Origin: Trachelipus rathkii
Lineage: Eukaryota; Arthropoda; Malacostraca; Isopoda; Trachelipodidae
DNA length: 22,500 bases
Direction of reading: 5' to 3'
Assembly: GCA_015478945.1 (NCBI GenBank)
Contig: JABUQX010004527.1
Coordinates: 1 to 22,500, forward strand
Part shown: positions 1-10,180 of the stretch, one piece after another
How the letters are laid out: the number at the start of each line of letters is the position of its first letter
Numbering within the stretch: the first letter of the stretch is position 1
Program-made: the position numbers and the translations under genes
Notes under the pieces: generated by a model
What the model was told of the DNA's origin: nothing
The model's database searches: none
Seen by the model: the letters and a program-made list of their open reading frames with translations, nothing else

Positions 1-37
1 CATTGTACTTCGTTCCTTTCAAGATGGGTGTTTAACC

Positions 38-73
38 GTTTCACATTATCGTGAAACGCACGCGTTTTCGTGC
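38..73. repeat. two adjacent short hairpins
   Basis: Two perfect short inverted repeats lie back to back. GTTTCAC (38-44) pairs with GTGAAAC (51-57) across a 6-nt loop, and GCACG (58-62) pairs with CGTGC (69-73) across a 6-nt loop. The segment is GC-richer than its surroundings. No gene is visible beside it and no function is assigned. Confidence 0.4.
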
Positions 74-138
74 GCCGCTTCAATTACTGTGTATTATATA
101 TTATTTTGATAATTATGTATGTAAAAAATAGGGCAAAG

Positions 139-372
139 ATTTACATTATAGTACCTTAATATCTCAGACCTACACGATATACTTACCGTAATTACATATT
201 TGGAATCAGCGTATAAAGCTTATTATAGGAATGTTAAAAATATTTTTTTATTAAATTTTTTTTTTTTTTGCAACATTCCGATGAATAAGCTTTATGCGCT
301 GATTCTAAATATGAAATTGGTTTTCTTGTAAGTATCGTAGTTTTCGAGATATCGGCGTTCAGTATGTAAAGT
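139..372. repeat. foldback (inverted-repeat) element
   Basis: The left arm (about 139-236) and right arm (about 272-372) are imperfect inverted copies around an A/T-rich spacer. The best-paired part is ATCAGCG(T/C)ATAAAGCTTATT on the left against the complement of 281-306. Pairing continues outward through blocks reading ACGATA-CTTAC, ATATCTC and TTTACAT. No open reading frame lies inside. A MITE or foldback transposon is the likely explanation. The ends and any target-site duplication cannot be fixed by eye. Confidence 0.6.
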
Positions 373-601
373 TTTACCAAAAAAATATGATGCTCAGTAA
401 TGCTAGTGAAGTTTAAGTTTTATTTTTTTACCCAAATTTATTTTTTTAACACGTTTAAACTTGTGTTACATATTTTTATTAATTAAATTAATGAGGTGAA
501 ACGTACGAGAAATAAGAATTAAATTACATTTAAACAAACACCCCATTTTACCCCCAAAAAAATTTTCACACTAGCATTTTCATATAGTTAATCACTCACT
601 T

Positions 602-716
602 AATTTCAGTTTCAGGTATTTTTCTTTAACTTTTGTTTTAGGTTAGGTTAGGTTAGTTATGTAACCTAACCTAACCTAAAAACAAAAATTAAAGAAAAAT
701 ACCTGAAACTGAAATT
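602..716. repeat. near-perfect hairpin with TTAGG-type arms
   Basis: The left arm (602-655) and right arm (662-716) are inverted copies with one mismatch and one 1-nt indel, around a 6-nt loop (656-661). The inner part of the arms is three GGTTA/TAACC units, i.e. the TTAGG arthropod telomere motif head to head. The outer part is unrelated AT-rich sequence, so the palindrome is larger than the telomere motif. Weaker pairing (TAATCAC against GTGATTA) continues to about 590 and 728, where the right side runs into (TA)n. Confidence 0.75.
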
Positions 717-723
717 ATTTGTG

Positions 724-1160
<437 letters not shown>

Positions 1161-1289
1161 TTGTCTGGAGTGAGCAATGTTACTGCTGATAAGTAATAAT
1201 AATAATAACAACAAAGAACATTTAACTAGTAAACTAGGTTAAGAAAGTTGAAATTAACTCTAAAGAAATTAAACATAAGATAGTACTAT

Positions 1290-2690
1290 CTTTCAATTAA
1301 TTAGCCTTCAGTTTCAGTTTTATTTTTACCTTTTTATAAAACCCAGATGTGGGTTTTTGATGTTTTAAAGTGGGGTTTATTGAAAAAACCCATTGGGACA
1401 ACGCTTTACTTGAGTCAATATGGTCCAGTAAACGTTAAATATCTTTTTACCTCAGATTCCAAATTCATAAGTCTATTTTGTTACATCCGTCAAGAACTAT
1501 TAGTCACCAAACTATTATCTAATCTTTACTCAGTAAATATTGAAACAAAATATCTTTGAAAATGTTGACCAACTCCTTATCTGAACTCACTAAATTTTCA
1601 TCAATTTAATTAGATCAATTGTCCTTTTCTTACTTTTAAATTTATATTTAGCTAAAAAACTTCAGGTCCTTATCACTATTCCTTGCTAAATTAATTTCTG
1701 CCTCTCTCTTTGCCTTTCTTATTGACTGGTTAAGTTCATTTTCTATTTTCTATAATTTTCTAAATCATCCTCCTTATTACTACCCTTGAATATTTAAAAC
1801 ATTTTACTTTTTGTTTGATTTTCTCTCATATCTCTATTCCACCAAACAGGTTTCTCTTCGCCACCCTAATGGGTTGATCTTTAAAACATACTGACTGAAT
1901 ATTATTAAATTTGCCCAAATGTATCACATGATAAAACAGTTTTGGTTTTTAAACTCTTTATCCCAGTCCAGTTATAGTAAGCATGTCTTAATTTGGTAAA
2001 ATCGCCATTTCTGAAATCTAAGATCTTTTCCCTATTAACTAGCAATTTGGGCCCAGTTATCACATTCATATTAAGTCTAATTACAATATGGTCACTAATT
2101 TCTAAGTTCTGCTCAACTCTAACCTCATCCACCATACTTTCATCGTAAGTTAATATTAAGTCTAACAGTGCTGTGTGCCTTTCAAAGCAAATGGTAACCT
2201 TAATTATTTATAAATACAGAACCTCTATGGTCCATATAAGACAAGAATCCCACGTGAATACCTGGAAAATTAAATCGCCCATTATGACTATATATTTTTC
2301 TTTACTATGGCATGCTGTCTCAATTTCTTTCACCATTTCTGCGTCTAATTCTTGACTGGCCAGGAGGTCTATAAAATGCCCCTATTCTATATGATTTATT
2401 GTACATAAGGATATCCATCCACACAGATTCAACATCATGATTAGTTTTAAAGTCAGTCATTAATACAGATTGAATATTGCCTATAACATAAAGTGCCATA
2501 CCTCACCCTTCTTTCCTTTATGCTGGTATAAATAAGTGAATATCATTTATTTCATATTCCTGAAGGATTCTCTATATATTCTTCATTAATCCATGCCTCA
2601 GTTATGCAAATGATGTCTAGATTCTCATTTATGGTATATTAATCAGCTCATCTTTTATTTCTAAGGCTATTAGAGCATTTGATACTCGAA
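1290..2690 (-). mobile_element. CR1-like non-LTR retrotransposon: endonuclease, linker, first RT motif
   Basis: Read on the complement from about 2690 downward, fragments in several frames follow the order of a CR1-type ORF2. First comes an apurinic-endonuclease-like domain: DIICITEAW-type start near 2600, ALYVIGN, RIGAFYRPPG, then VIMGDFNFPGI (the GDFN.P active-site motif) near 2280. Next come LLDLILTYDESMVDEVRVE and ISDHIVIR (SDH motif), then an LDFRNGDFTKLR block (about 1900-2170). A basic linker resembling KYRK.NELN.SIRKAKREAE follows (1650-1850). Last is a weak KALGPDGF-like first RT motif near 1390. Many stops and frameshifts make it inactive. The palm with YxDD is missing, so the element is truncated around 1290. 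Clade assignment (CR1/L2-like) is by domain order and motifs only. Confidence 0.72.
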
Positions 2691-2699
2691 ATGCTGTTA

Positions 2700-3100
2700 T
2701 TTTATTGCTATCATCTATTTGAGCCTGTAGCCTCAGTTCTGGCACATCACTACTATTACATACTTTAAATTATTATTAACTTTACTAACTTGTACCTATT
2801 ATTTTACCAACTAATCTTTAAAACAAGTGAAAAATTTAAAAAAGTTTAAATCGAACTTAGACTAGGTGAGGGATATATAAAAATTATAAGGTAGGCCAAA
2901 TTTTAGTCTATGGTTATGGGAAACTTAATTTAATTTTAATTATCACAAAATTACAAAATTAAAATAATTATTAAAGGCTATATTTAAATACAGAAAATCT
3001 ATTTAATACTCGAAATAAACCTCCACACAGTATACAGGAGTGAGACAGTTTCTGAGGCCTGGTTGCATTTTGTGTAGATATTTGATGTGGTCTGGTTAAG
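2700..3100. other. AT-rich unassigned stretch
   Basis: Low-GC sequence between the CR1-like endonuclease and the next Jockey-like fragment. Around 2930-2975 there are loosely complementary TTAATTTTAATTAT and ATAATTATTTTAATT blocks. No coding signature was recognised on either strand. Confidence 0.5.
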
Positions 3101-4099
3101 TTTAGCCCTATAACTATTTGTAGTATTGCAGGCTTGGGTGGTGGACGCATCTTAGTTTGTCCAAAGATGATTGGACTGTTACAGGAAGAGAGTTGAATTC
3201 AGATGCAATTTCTGGTGGCTCTTCATTTAATATATTGTTTGGTTGTTGGTTTCTTAAATAAATTTCAGTTGTATGTATTTTTTTTTTTATAAGAGTGTTG
3301 CCCTGTTGATTGTGATGTTTAGGTTTGTTTGTATAATAAGACTGGGGAAGATGGAGGTTGTTTTAACCTGTGATTTGTAGGGTTGAAAAGTGTAGTGTGG
3401 CATGGGTGTTGAGGTGTTTGTGTTTTGGCGTAGAACTGTGTGCCTAAATGTTTATCTATATGGGTAATATATTTATTTCTTCTTGTAAGTGTTGTTGTAG
3501 AGTTGTAGTTGTGCATCTTGTTTTAGTTTCTGAGTGCCTTTGTTTTGAGTGGTGTGAATTTTTCTCATGTTTCCCTTGGTTAATAGTGGGTGCCACATTG
3601 GTCTCATAATTTAGTGTTGGATGGATGTATTGTTTGTTGATGGTGATGGATATTTGTTCAAAAATATTATTAATGTTAGCGCCAGCTATGGTTCTTAGTA
3701 TGTATAGTTTCCTATTTGCTGATGTTATTTTTTCAAAGAGTTTTGTTAAGATTAGGTGTGTGTGTCCAGTGTTACTTCAATAATTTTGGGTGTTTGGTTT
3801 CTTATGATAGCTTTGTTGTTTATGAAGTTTTGTGGACTAGTAGTAGTACCAAGTTGGCGGTCTGATGAATTAATGTGAAAGTTGATTTATTAGGTGATGC
3901 AGACATTCTGTTGTCAGATAGCCAAGATTGAAATTGGTTGATGTACTGTTGGGTCAGAAGAATTGTTGTGCTTAGGTTATGGTGACCAGTCATCTGCATA
4001 ACTTGTTATATTTGTGTGTTGTGTTTGTGGATTTGGTTGGTCAGCTTTGAATAAGGTAGGGGATAAGATTGTTCTTTGAGGTATTTCATTTTTTGATAT

Positions 4100-4100
<1 letters not shown>
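3100..4100 (-). mobile_element. Jockey-like non-LTR RT fragment with YADD motif
   Basis: The complement strand carries, in order, an RT motif resembling GIPQ.TILSPTLF (about 4055-4090) and SYADD (YADD codons 3989-4000). After these come a thumb region with TPKIIEVTLDTH and LRTIAGANINNIF. Near 3330-3500 is a HLGTQFYAKTQTPQHPC block, matching the HLKMVGTQF..TLNPTHPC block of the Jockey-like element at the right end of the window. Last is an EEPPEIASEFNSLPVTVQSS tail near 3170-3230. The catalytic YADD is kept, but the leading Gly of GIPQ is Glu and stops and frameshifts run throughout. It is a 5'-truncated, inactive relic of probably the same family as 21402-22500. Confidence 0.78.
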
Positions 4101-4664
<564 letters not shown>

Positions 4665-4683
4665 ACAAAAAATATTTTTAAAT

Positions 4684-5013
4684 ATGCCCCGCAAGTGTGA
4701 GGCTTTATTTTGTACGAATAGATACAGTTGAAATAAAACGAAGTGTAATTTTCCGAAAAAGTAAGAAGATTTTAAAAAATGGGTAAACGCCTGTTGCAAA
4801 GTTAATTTGATTGAACTTTACGATGGACATTTAAAACAAGCAAAACAACAACTAAAACTTTGTGAAAAACATTTTTTTGAGACAGACATTTACAGAACAG
4901 GTCAAAAAAATATGCTGAAGAAAGGAGCAGCTCCAAGAGAGCTTGTGAAACTTAAGATTCAGAAAACACAGTTGTTCGAGAGGCATAATAATGATGACAC
5001 TGAGGTAACATAA
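4684..5013 (+). pseudogene. THAP-domain zinc finger pseudogene or exon remnant
   Basis: A single frame from ATG 4684 to TAA 5013 reads as a THAP domain. It starts [10 protein letters not shown], followed by a NFPK block, a Trp at residue 33, LKLCEKHF and MLKKGAAPREL. The zinc ligands fit C5-x4-C10-x49-C60-x2-H63, as in the C2CH THAP fold (C-x2-4-C-x35-50-C-x2-H), and AAPREL sits where the AVPTIF box is expected. Two in-frame stops (TGA 4729-4731 and TAA 4762-4764) interrupt it, so it cannot make an intact domain. GAG|GTAACA near 5002 resembles a splice donor, so this may be a first-exon relic. THAP domains occur in P-element-type transposases and in host DNA-binding proteins; nothing nearby decides between them. 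It begins 22 bp after the long (TA)n. Confidence 0.78.
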
Positions 5014-5195
5014 TGTTTGTTTAAAAAAATCAAGAAAATCTTGTAATTATGTTATATGACTAGAATTCATAATTTTTCCCTTTTTTAATATTTAATTCAT
5101 AACTTGAACCAAAGATTTTATATTTCAGTTCATTTAGACATAGATTTTTAGATAGTCGGTAAATATGCTTACAATTATTATGTATTATATATGTT

Positions 5196-5340
5196 AAACT
5201 ACAATAATATATGTGTTTTTATTCTAGATGATAAAATTTTCTTTTCACAAATCATTGAAGATTCAATTGAAAAACTACTAATATATGTATTTTTATCATA
5301 GATAACATTTCGTTTCTAAATCGTTGAAGATTCAATTTGA
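5196..5340. repeat. imperfect tandem duplication, about 70-75 bp unit
   Basis: Copy one (5196-5270) and copy two (about 5272-5340) share AAACTAC, AATATATGT, TTTTTAT, TAGAT, TTTC, AAATC(A/G)TTGAAGATTCAATT in the same order. They differ by several substitutions and a few short gaps. No coding signature is seen in the unit. Confidence 0.7.
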
Positions 5341-5399
5341 ATAACTATGAAAAGACACTTTATTGTTATTAGTATTAACAAAATACATAAATATATTTA

Positions 5400-6320
<921 letters not shown>

Positions 6321-6816
6321 ATATATCTATACCGTAAAAGTGGGTAAAATTGAAAAAAAAATTTGTTTACCTATCTGTAACTTTTTTTTACTACTTGAAT
6401 TTTCAAACTATGTTAGCCGTAATATATCTTAAGTTTAGTATTTTTTTTTTTTTTTTCAACTTTAAACTGGTCTTATTTTGAATGTGTTATATTTATAGGT
6501 TTTCATTTTATATTTATATTTATAAATGGCTTATTTGAGCATAAATATATGTAATTATGTACAATGGGAGAAATTTTTAACATTTAAGGGGCACAGGTAC
6601 CACATAATCAAATACTGTCAATTTTTTGGTTTACCTCTCTATAACTTTTTATATAATTATTCAATTCTCAAATTATTTTAAAGTAATTGTCTTAAGTTGA
6701 GTAGTTTACATACCTGAGATATGGCGGTCTTCATTTTTTTTTTATTTTTTTTTTTTTTTTTTAACATTGGCGGTTTGGTATGGTATTCTATTGTTGTTTC
6801 AACATCAACAGGCAAA

Positions 6817-7020
6817 TTAGTGGGTATTGAGAAGGTTGGACAGCATCTGTGGAAATATATTTTTATGAACTGTAGATGTTGTTAGGTATTTCTGCTTGTA
6901 ATCCTCAATCATATTTCCCCAGGTGAGTTTTAGAGGATTGAAGAAACTTACATCAAAAGGTTGGGTTAATAAATAAATATTAAATAATAAAAATAATAAA
7001 AACAATAAATAAATAATAAT
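6817..7020 (-). pseudogene. pogo/DDE_1 transposase C-terminal fragment
   Basis: The complement encodes LTQPFDVSFFNPLKLTWG, then NMIEDYKQKYL, then VHKNIFPQMLSNLL, before a stop at 6817-6819. The QP.DV..F.PLK..W block followed by a K.....FP.LL..L block marks the end of the DDE_1 domain of pogo, Tigger and jerky-like transposases, just past the last catalytic aspartate. About 60 residues of a protein usually near 500 remain. The helix-turn-helix and the catalytic aspartates are absent. Codons upstream of the block are A/T-rich low complexity and not part of the domain. Confidence 0.75.
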
Positions 7021-7048
7021 TTCTTTACTTTTTATCAAATTCCATTAC

Positions 7049-7091
7049 TTTTGAAACACTTATAGAGCGCTTTTGAAACACTTATAGAGCG
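7049..7091. repeat. 22-bp exact tandem duplication
   Basis: TTTTGAAACACTTATAGAGCGC at 7049-7070 is repeated immediately at 7071-7091, without its last base. It lies within the pogo-like element and is a recent slippage or repair duplication. Confidence 0.9.
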
Positions 7092-7490
7092 TTCAATGTT
7101 ACACAACGTGTTGTTCAAATTCCCCCCCCCCCTATTTTAACACTTAGTAACTTTGAAACCAAAAAAATTTTTTTTCGCTATTAGTGGTTTTTTGATCCTG
7201 ATACATAGCGACAAAAATTTACCAATTATTATACTTTTTGAAAAATTCCTTCTGCCCCAATGGGGCATATTTTAGCAAAAAAAATTTTTTTTTACATTTT
7301 TCCAGATAAAACCTAAAGTTGAAGCCAAGTGCTTTTCCTTAGTTAATACATGAAACCGCTATCCTTTAACCTTCAAAAAAAAAAAATCATTCTACGCCAA
7401 ATACTTTGTGAATTATAACATGAAACCGGTAAGGGGGTCGATTTTGTTCAATGTTGTACCCCCGGTCAATGTTACCCACTTTTACGGTAT

Positions 7491-8637
7491 ATATATTTAA
7501 AATTTTTCTTTAGGTAAAGAAATAAGAGATCTTCACTAGGTTTCCTTAAATAATTCTGATGCATTTTGCTATATTTGTGGCAATTACACTTTGCAAAACT
7601 TATGGTAAAGTCATTGTCATTTTAAATTGAAGCTTGCAGACCAAGGCAAGTCTTGCCAGCTCCATTATTATTATTTATTTTATTTACTTATTAGTATTAT
7701 TTGTATGGTTATAATTATTATTTTAAATTAAAGTATATATGAATGTAATTTATATTTTAGAGTTTTTCATTATTAGATTCCGCAAAATATTTTTGTCGGA
7801 CGGAATTTGGGGAAGTGGCTAAACAAACGACTCACAAGAGTCAAGTGTCAAAAATCACAAGTTGTGTGATAATTAAAACTAATTAAATTCATATATGAAA
7901 ATACTTTTTATGTTTTTTTTTACTTTCATATATTTGGTTCAAAATTTTATGCAGTTCAGATGGTTTTTGAAAATTGTAAAACATTTTTTTTATTCTCCCG
8001 TTTGTATTGCACAGAATCCTCAGTTAAGAATGATGAAAAAAGTACCATCAGTAGTGAAGCAGATGTCCAGAAGTTGACCATGACTGGTATTTTATTATTT
8101 TATTTCCTTTGATGAAGCATAATATGCATATATTTTTGTCCCAATTAAATTTTGTTTCTTTTTAATTAAGTTTGAGTTATATTTTGAAATTCAACATTTA
8201 AATGAGGAGGGGTAGTTAATTAAATTGACTTTAATAAATGTTTAAGGAATTATTATAAAAAAAGGTCAATAAATGCTTTATTGACTTTAATAAATGTTCT
8301 AGGATTTGATTATTCATATATATTTTTCGACTACTGAACTTATTCCTTATAGTTGAAGGTTCATTAACTACCATAGTAGGTACTGCAGTCAAGGACAGTT
8401 GTTATAAGTTTTACTAACTTGGCATGTTAGGTTATAGCAATAATAGAACTTGTAAGCAAACCTGCTTCAGTTCTAGTTACTCACTGAGCCCTGTGTACCT
8501 GATGAAAACTAAAACAACACGAAAATGAAAACACAACCAGTGAAACCACCAGTTTTCTGTATTAAAAGGTTATAAAGAATGAGAGTTTTTGAATATTGAA
8601 GGTGTCTGTTTGTATATTTTAGCTTTGTTTAGTTGTA
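7491..8637. other. unassigned AT-rich region
   Basis: No transposon domain was recognised on either strand. It holds a direct repeat ATTGACTTTAATAAATGTT (8224-8242 and 8280-8298) with a GTCAATAAA/TTTATTGAC hairpin between, and one weak exon candidate described separately. The base composition around 8330-8560 is less skewed and might be ordinary host intron or intergenic DNA. Confidence 0.4.
8015..8086 (+). other. possible 72-nt host exon (weak)
   Basis: A pyrimidine-rich tract ending in CACAG (about 7984-8014) is followed by 72 nt open in one frame, then a GT (8087-8088). The frame gives SSVKNDEKST, ISSEADVQ and KLTMT, a polar, acidic and serine-rich peptide. The length is a multiple of three. 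The other two frames of the same strand look less protein-like. There is no flanking exon within reach and no recognised family, so chance is a real alternative. Confidence 0.2.
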
Positions 8638-8686
8638 TTATATATGTTTATATATCTATATATAATATATATATATATATATAATA

Positions 8687-8743
<57 letters not shown>

Positions 8744-8787
8744 CATTATAGGGCTATTATATATATATATAATATATATATATATAT
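8638..8787. repeat. imperfect (TA)n microsatellite abutting RTE-like copy B
   Basis: TA-rich array with irregular AA or TT steps and a 14-nt unique island (ACATTATAGGGCTA, about 8742-8756). It ends at the 5' truncation point of RTE-like copy B. Confidence 0.93.
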
Positions 8788-9317
8788 TGGTTGAAGGACA
8801 AGGTGCGTTTAAGACAATGTAGTCGATGTGTGGAAAAATCTTTACTTGGAAACAGATGATTGCGAAATGAGGGCAAGAAGATAATTTTTGGGTTGTGGAT
8901 TTGAACAGGAGTATGATAGGATTAATGAGGGAAGCCTATGGCCGGCGTTGTGTTATATGTGTCGGTGGTTAGCTTCTTGATTGGAATCAAAAGTATGTTG
9001 GCGATAGTGAAGCGTGTGTAAGAATAAATGGAGTGTAAAGTGATTGGTTTAATATTATAGGGGTGAGTCCGGATGTTGTTATAGGCTCCTTGATTCTCAA
9101 TTGTATATGGATGGGGTTATTAAAAAGGTTGGGGTGGCAGGGATGGTGTTAGAATGATGGAGAATGGAAGAGAGTGATGGTGCTCTTAACCTATTATTAT
9201 GCGATGATTTGGTTTTGCTTGGCAAATCTTTAAGAGAGTTTTGATAATTGTTGCAGAAATTTGAAGGGGTGTAAAGGGAATGGGTTTGAAGTAAACGTAG
9301 ATAAGAGTAAGGTTTGG
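8788..9317 (+). mobile_element. RTE-like non-LTR RT fragment, copy B (5' piece)
   Basis: It starts at AAGGACAAGGTGCG, matching EEQG-type sequence also seen in copy F. A decayed VVDLN.SMIG block (the MDLEKAYDR motif, about 8895-8925) follows. Next is GVSPDVVIGSLILN (from GVRQGC..SPWLFN, about 9060-9110), then LLLCDDLVLLG (from LLYADDLVLCG, about 9193-9225) and finally KVNVDKSKV-type sequence at 9289-9315. Almost every block carries an indel or stop. It is interrupted just after GATAAGAGTAAGGTT by another retrotransposon and resumes at 10063. Confidence 0.72.
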
Positions 9318-10061
9318 CTCTGTTTACCGTAACAACGTAAACATTCTAGACTAACATAAAAGTGAAATGTCTTGGAGACCTGCACATCACTGGTTGCTAA
9401 AATGGCCTCAAAAAAGCTGGAATTCTGTTCAGATTGTGCGTGAATTTTTTTCGTCTGCTCAGATACTCCAGGTATATAAAGGTTATTTGCCCCTGTATGG
9501 AATACTGTTCCCAAATTTGGGGGTTCCTCCACCCTCCTTTTGGATTGAGTTGTTTAGCTAAGGCTAGAGGTTATAAACTGTCCCATCTCTCTGAATCCTT
9601 GACCTCCTCTCTGCCGTCGTGACGTAGGTGCTTTATCTTTTCTATAGGTTTACAAGGCAAATGCTGAGACATTCCTCCAACACTGTGTCGCCCTCGTAAC
9701 ACAGAGGTGCTTGTCTCTCATGAAATTGGTGTGAATATTGGAGATCAGGATCACTCGTTTGTGGTACTGTGTCCTTCTTTTCAGCCACATCTGTTTTTGT
9801 GTAACTCCTTGCCTTCTTTTATTTCCCCGCAATATTTAATCTTCCTCTATTTAAGTCCCGCGTCTGCGCCCCCCTGAGGGAATTGCGTTAGGCAAGGGTA
9901 AGGGTTGGGTTTACTTTCATTTATTTTAATTTTTTTTTTCTTCTATGTTATTTTTTATTTTTTATTTATTTATTTGTTTATTTTTTTTGTCCTTCTTTTG
10001 AAAAGGGCATTGCCCGTGAGTTGTGGTATCATGTAAAAAAAAAAAAAAAAAAAAAAAAAAA
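9318..10061 (+). mobile_element. poly(A)-tailed Jockey/CR1-like element inserted in RTE-like copy B
   Basis: This 5'-truncated element carries the C-terminal RT region in shifting frames: MASKKLEFCSD, then REFFSSAQILQVYKG, then CPCMEYCSQIWG, LTSSLPS, a YLFYR block, and a decayed NLPLFKSRV end near 9850. The RPCMEYCS.IWGG, LFYR and NSLP..FKSRV order is typical of the family's C-terminus. A 3' UTR of about 170 bp follows, then 27 A residues (10035-10061). Copy B sequence resumes right after the tail (10063), so this is a nested insertion. About 55 nt of copy B expected from copy E is missing at the junction. No clear target duplication was found. Confidence 0.8.
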
Positions 10062-10062
10062 C

Positions 10063-10092
10063 GAACAAGTGTCTGAGTTTAAATATTTAGGA
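10063..10092 (+). mobile_element. RTE-like copy B, resumed piece
   Basis: GAACAAGTGTCTGAGTTTAAATATTTAG matches the E copy at 14870-14898 and continues the VSEFKYLG segment of the RT. Only about 30 bp remain before a hAT-like end begins. Confidence 0.8.
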
Positions 10093-10180
10093 TAGTGATG
10101 GGCGATTATCGTCATTGGCAAAAATCGGCATATTTTTTCCCAATCGTCATCGTCATTTTCTGCCGATTAAGTGTTGCGAA
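10092..10180 (+). mobile_element. hAT-like transposon end (solo)
   Basis: TAGTGATGGGCGATTATCG resembles the TAG.G.TGGGC terminal repeat used by many hAT elements. It is followed by GATTATCG, ATCGTCATCG and similar subterminal motifs, also seen at the ends of the 16825-17977 hAT element. It interrupts copy B exactly where matching RT sequence stops. I could not find a partner end or transposase downstream, so the element is partial or its other end is lost. Confidence 0.45.

Larger units (their letters stand above)
6329..7490. mobile_element. pogo-like (Tc1/mariner superfamily) DNA transposon remnant, about 1.16 kb
   Basis: Terminal inverted repeats of about 25 bp, TACCGTAAAAGTGGGTAA(A/C)ATTGA, lie at 6330-6353 and, inverted, at about 7466-7489. 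Only one mismatch is apparent. TA flanks both outer ends, as expected for TA-target insertion, although the surrounding (TA)n makes the duplication uninformative. Inside is a fragment of a DDE_1-type transposase on the minus strand. Two related 80-bp blocks (6364-6443 and 6629-6707), a 22-bp tandem duplication (7049-7091) and repeated CAATGTTA motifs (7093, 7467) are also present. At 1.16 kb it is internally deleted. It sits in the AT-rich tail directly after RTE-like copy A. Confidence 0.8.

Noticed and set aside
602..716. Chromosome-end telomere
   Set aside because: Only three TTAGG-type units per arm, inverted, within a larger palindrome and with sequence on both sides. It is an internal structure, not a terminal array.
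1187..1206. (TAA)n stretch read as the 3' tail of a plus-strand I-clade retrotransposon ending at 1190
   Set aside because: The sequence beside it (895-1160) encodes Jockey-like motifs on the minus strand, so its 3' end points the other way. The TAA run is on the wrong side to be its tail.
9230..9532. Minus-strand open frame of 100 codons
   Set aside because: It crosses the junction between RTE-like copy B and the inserted element and is antisense to both.
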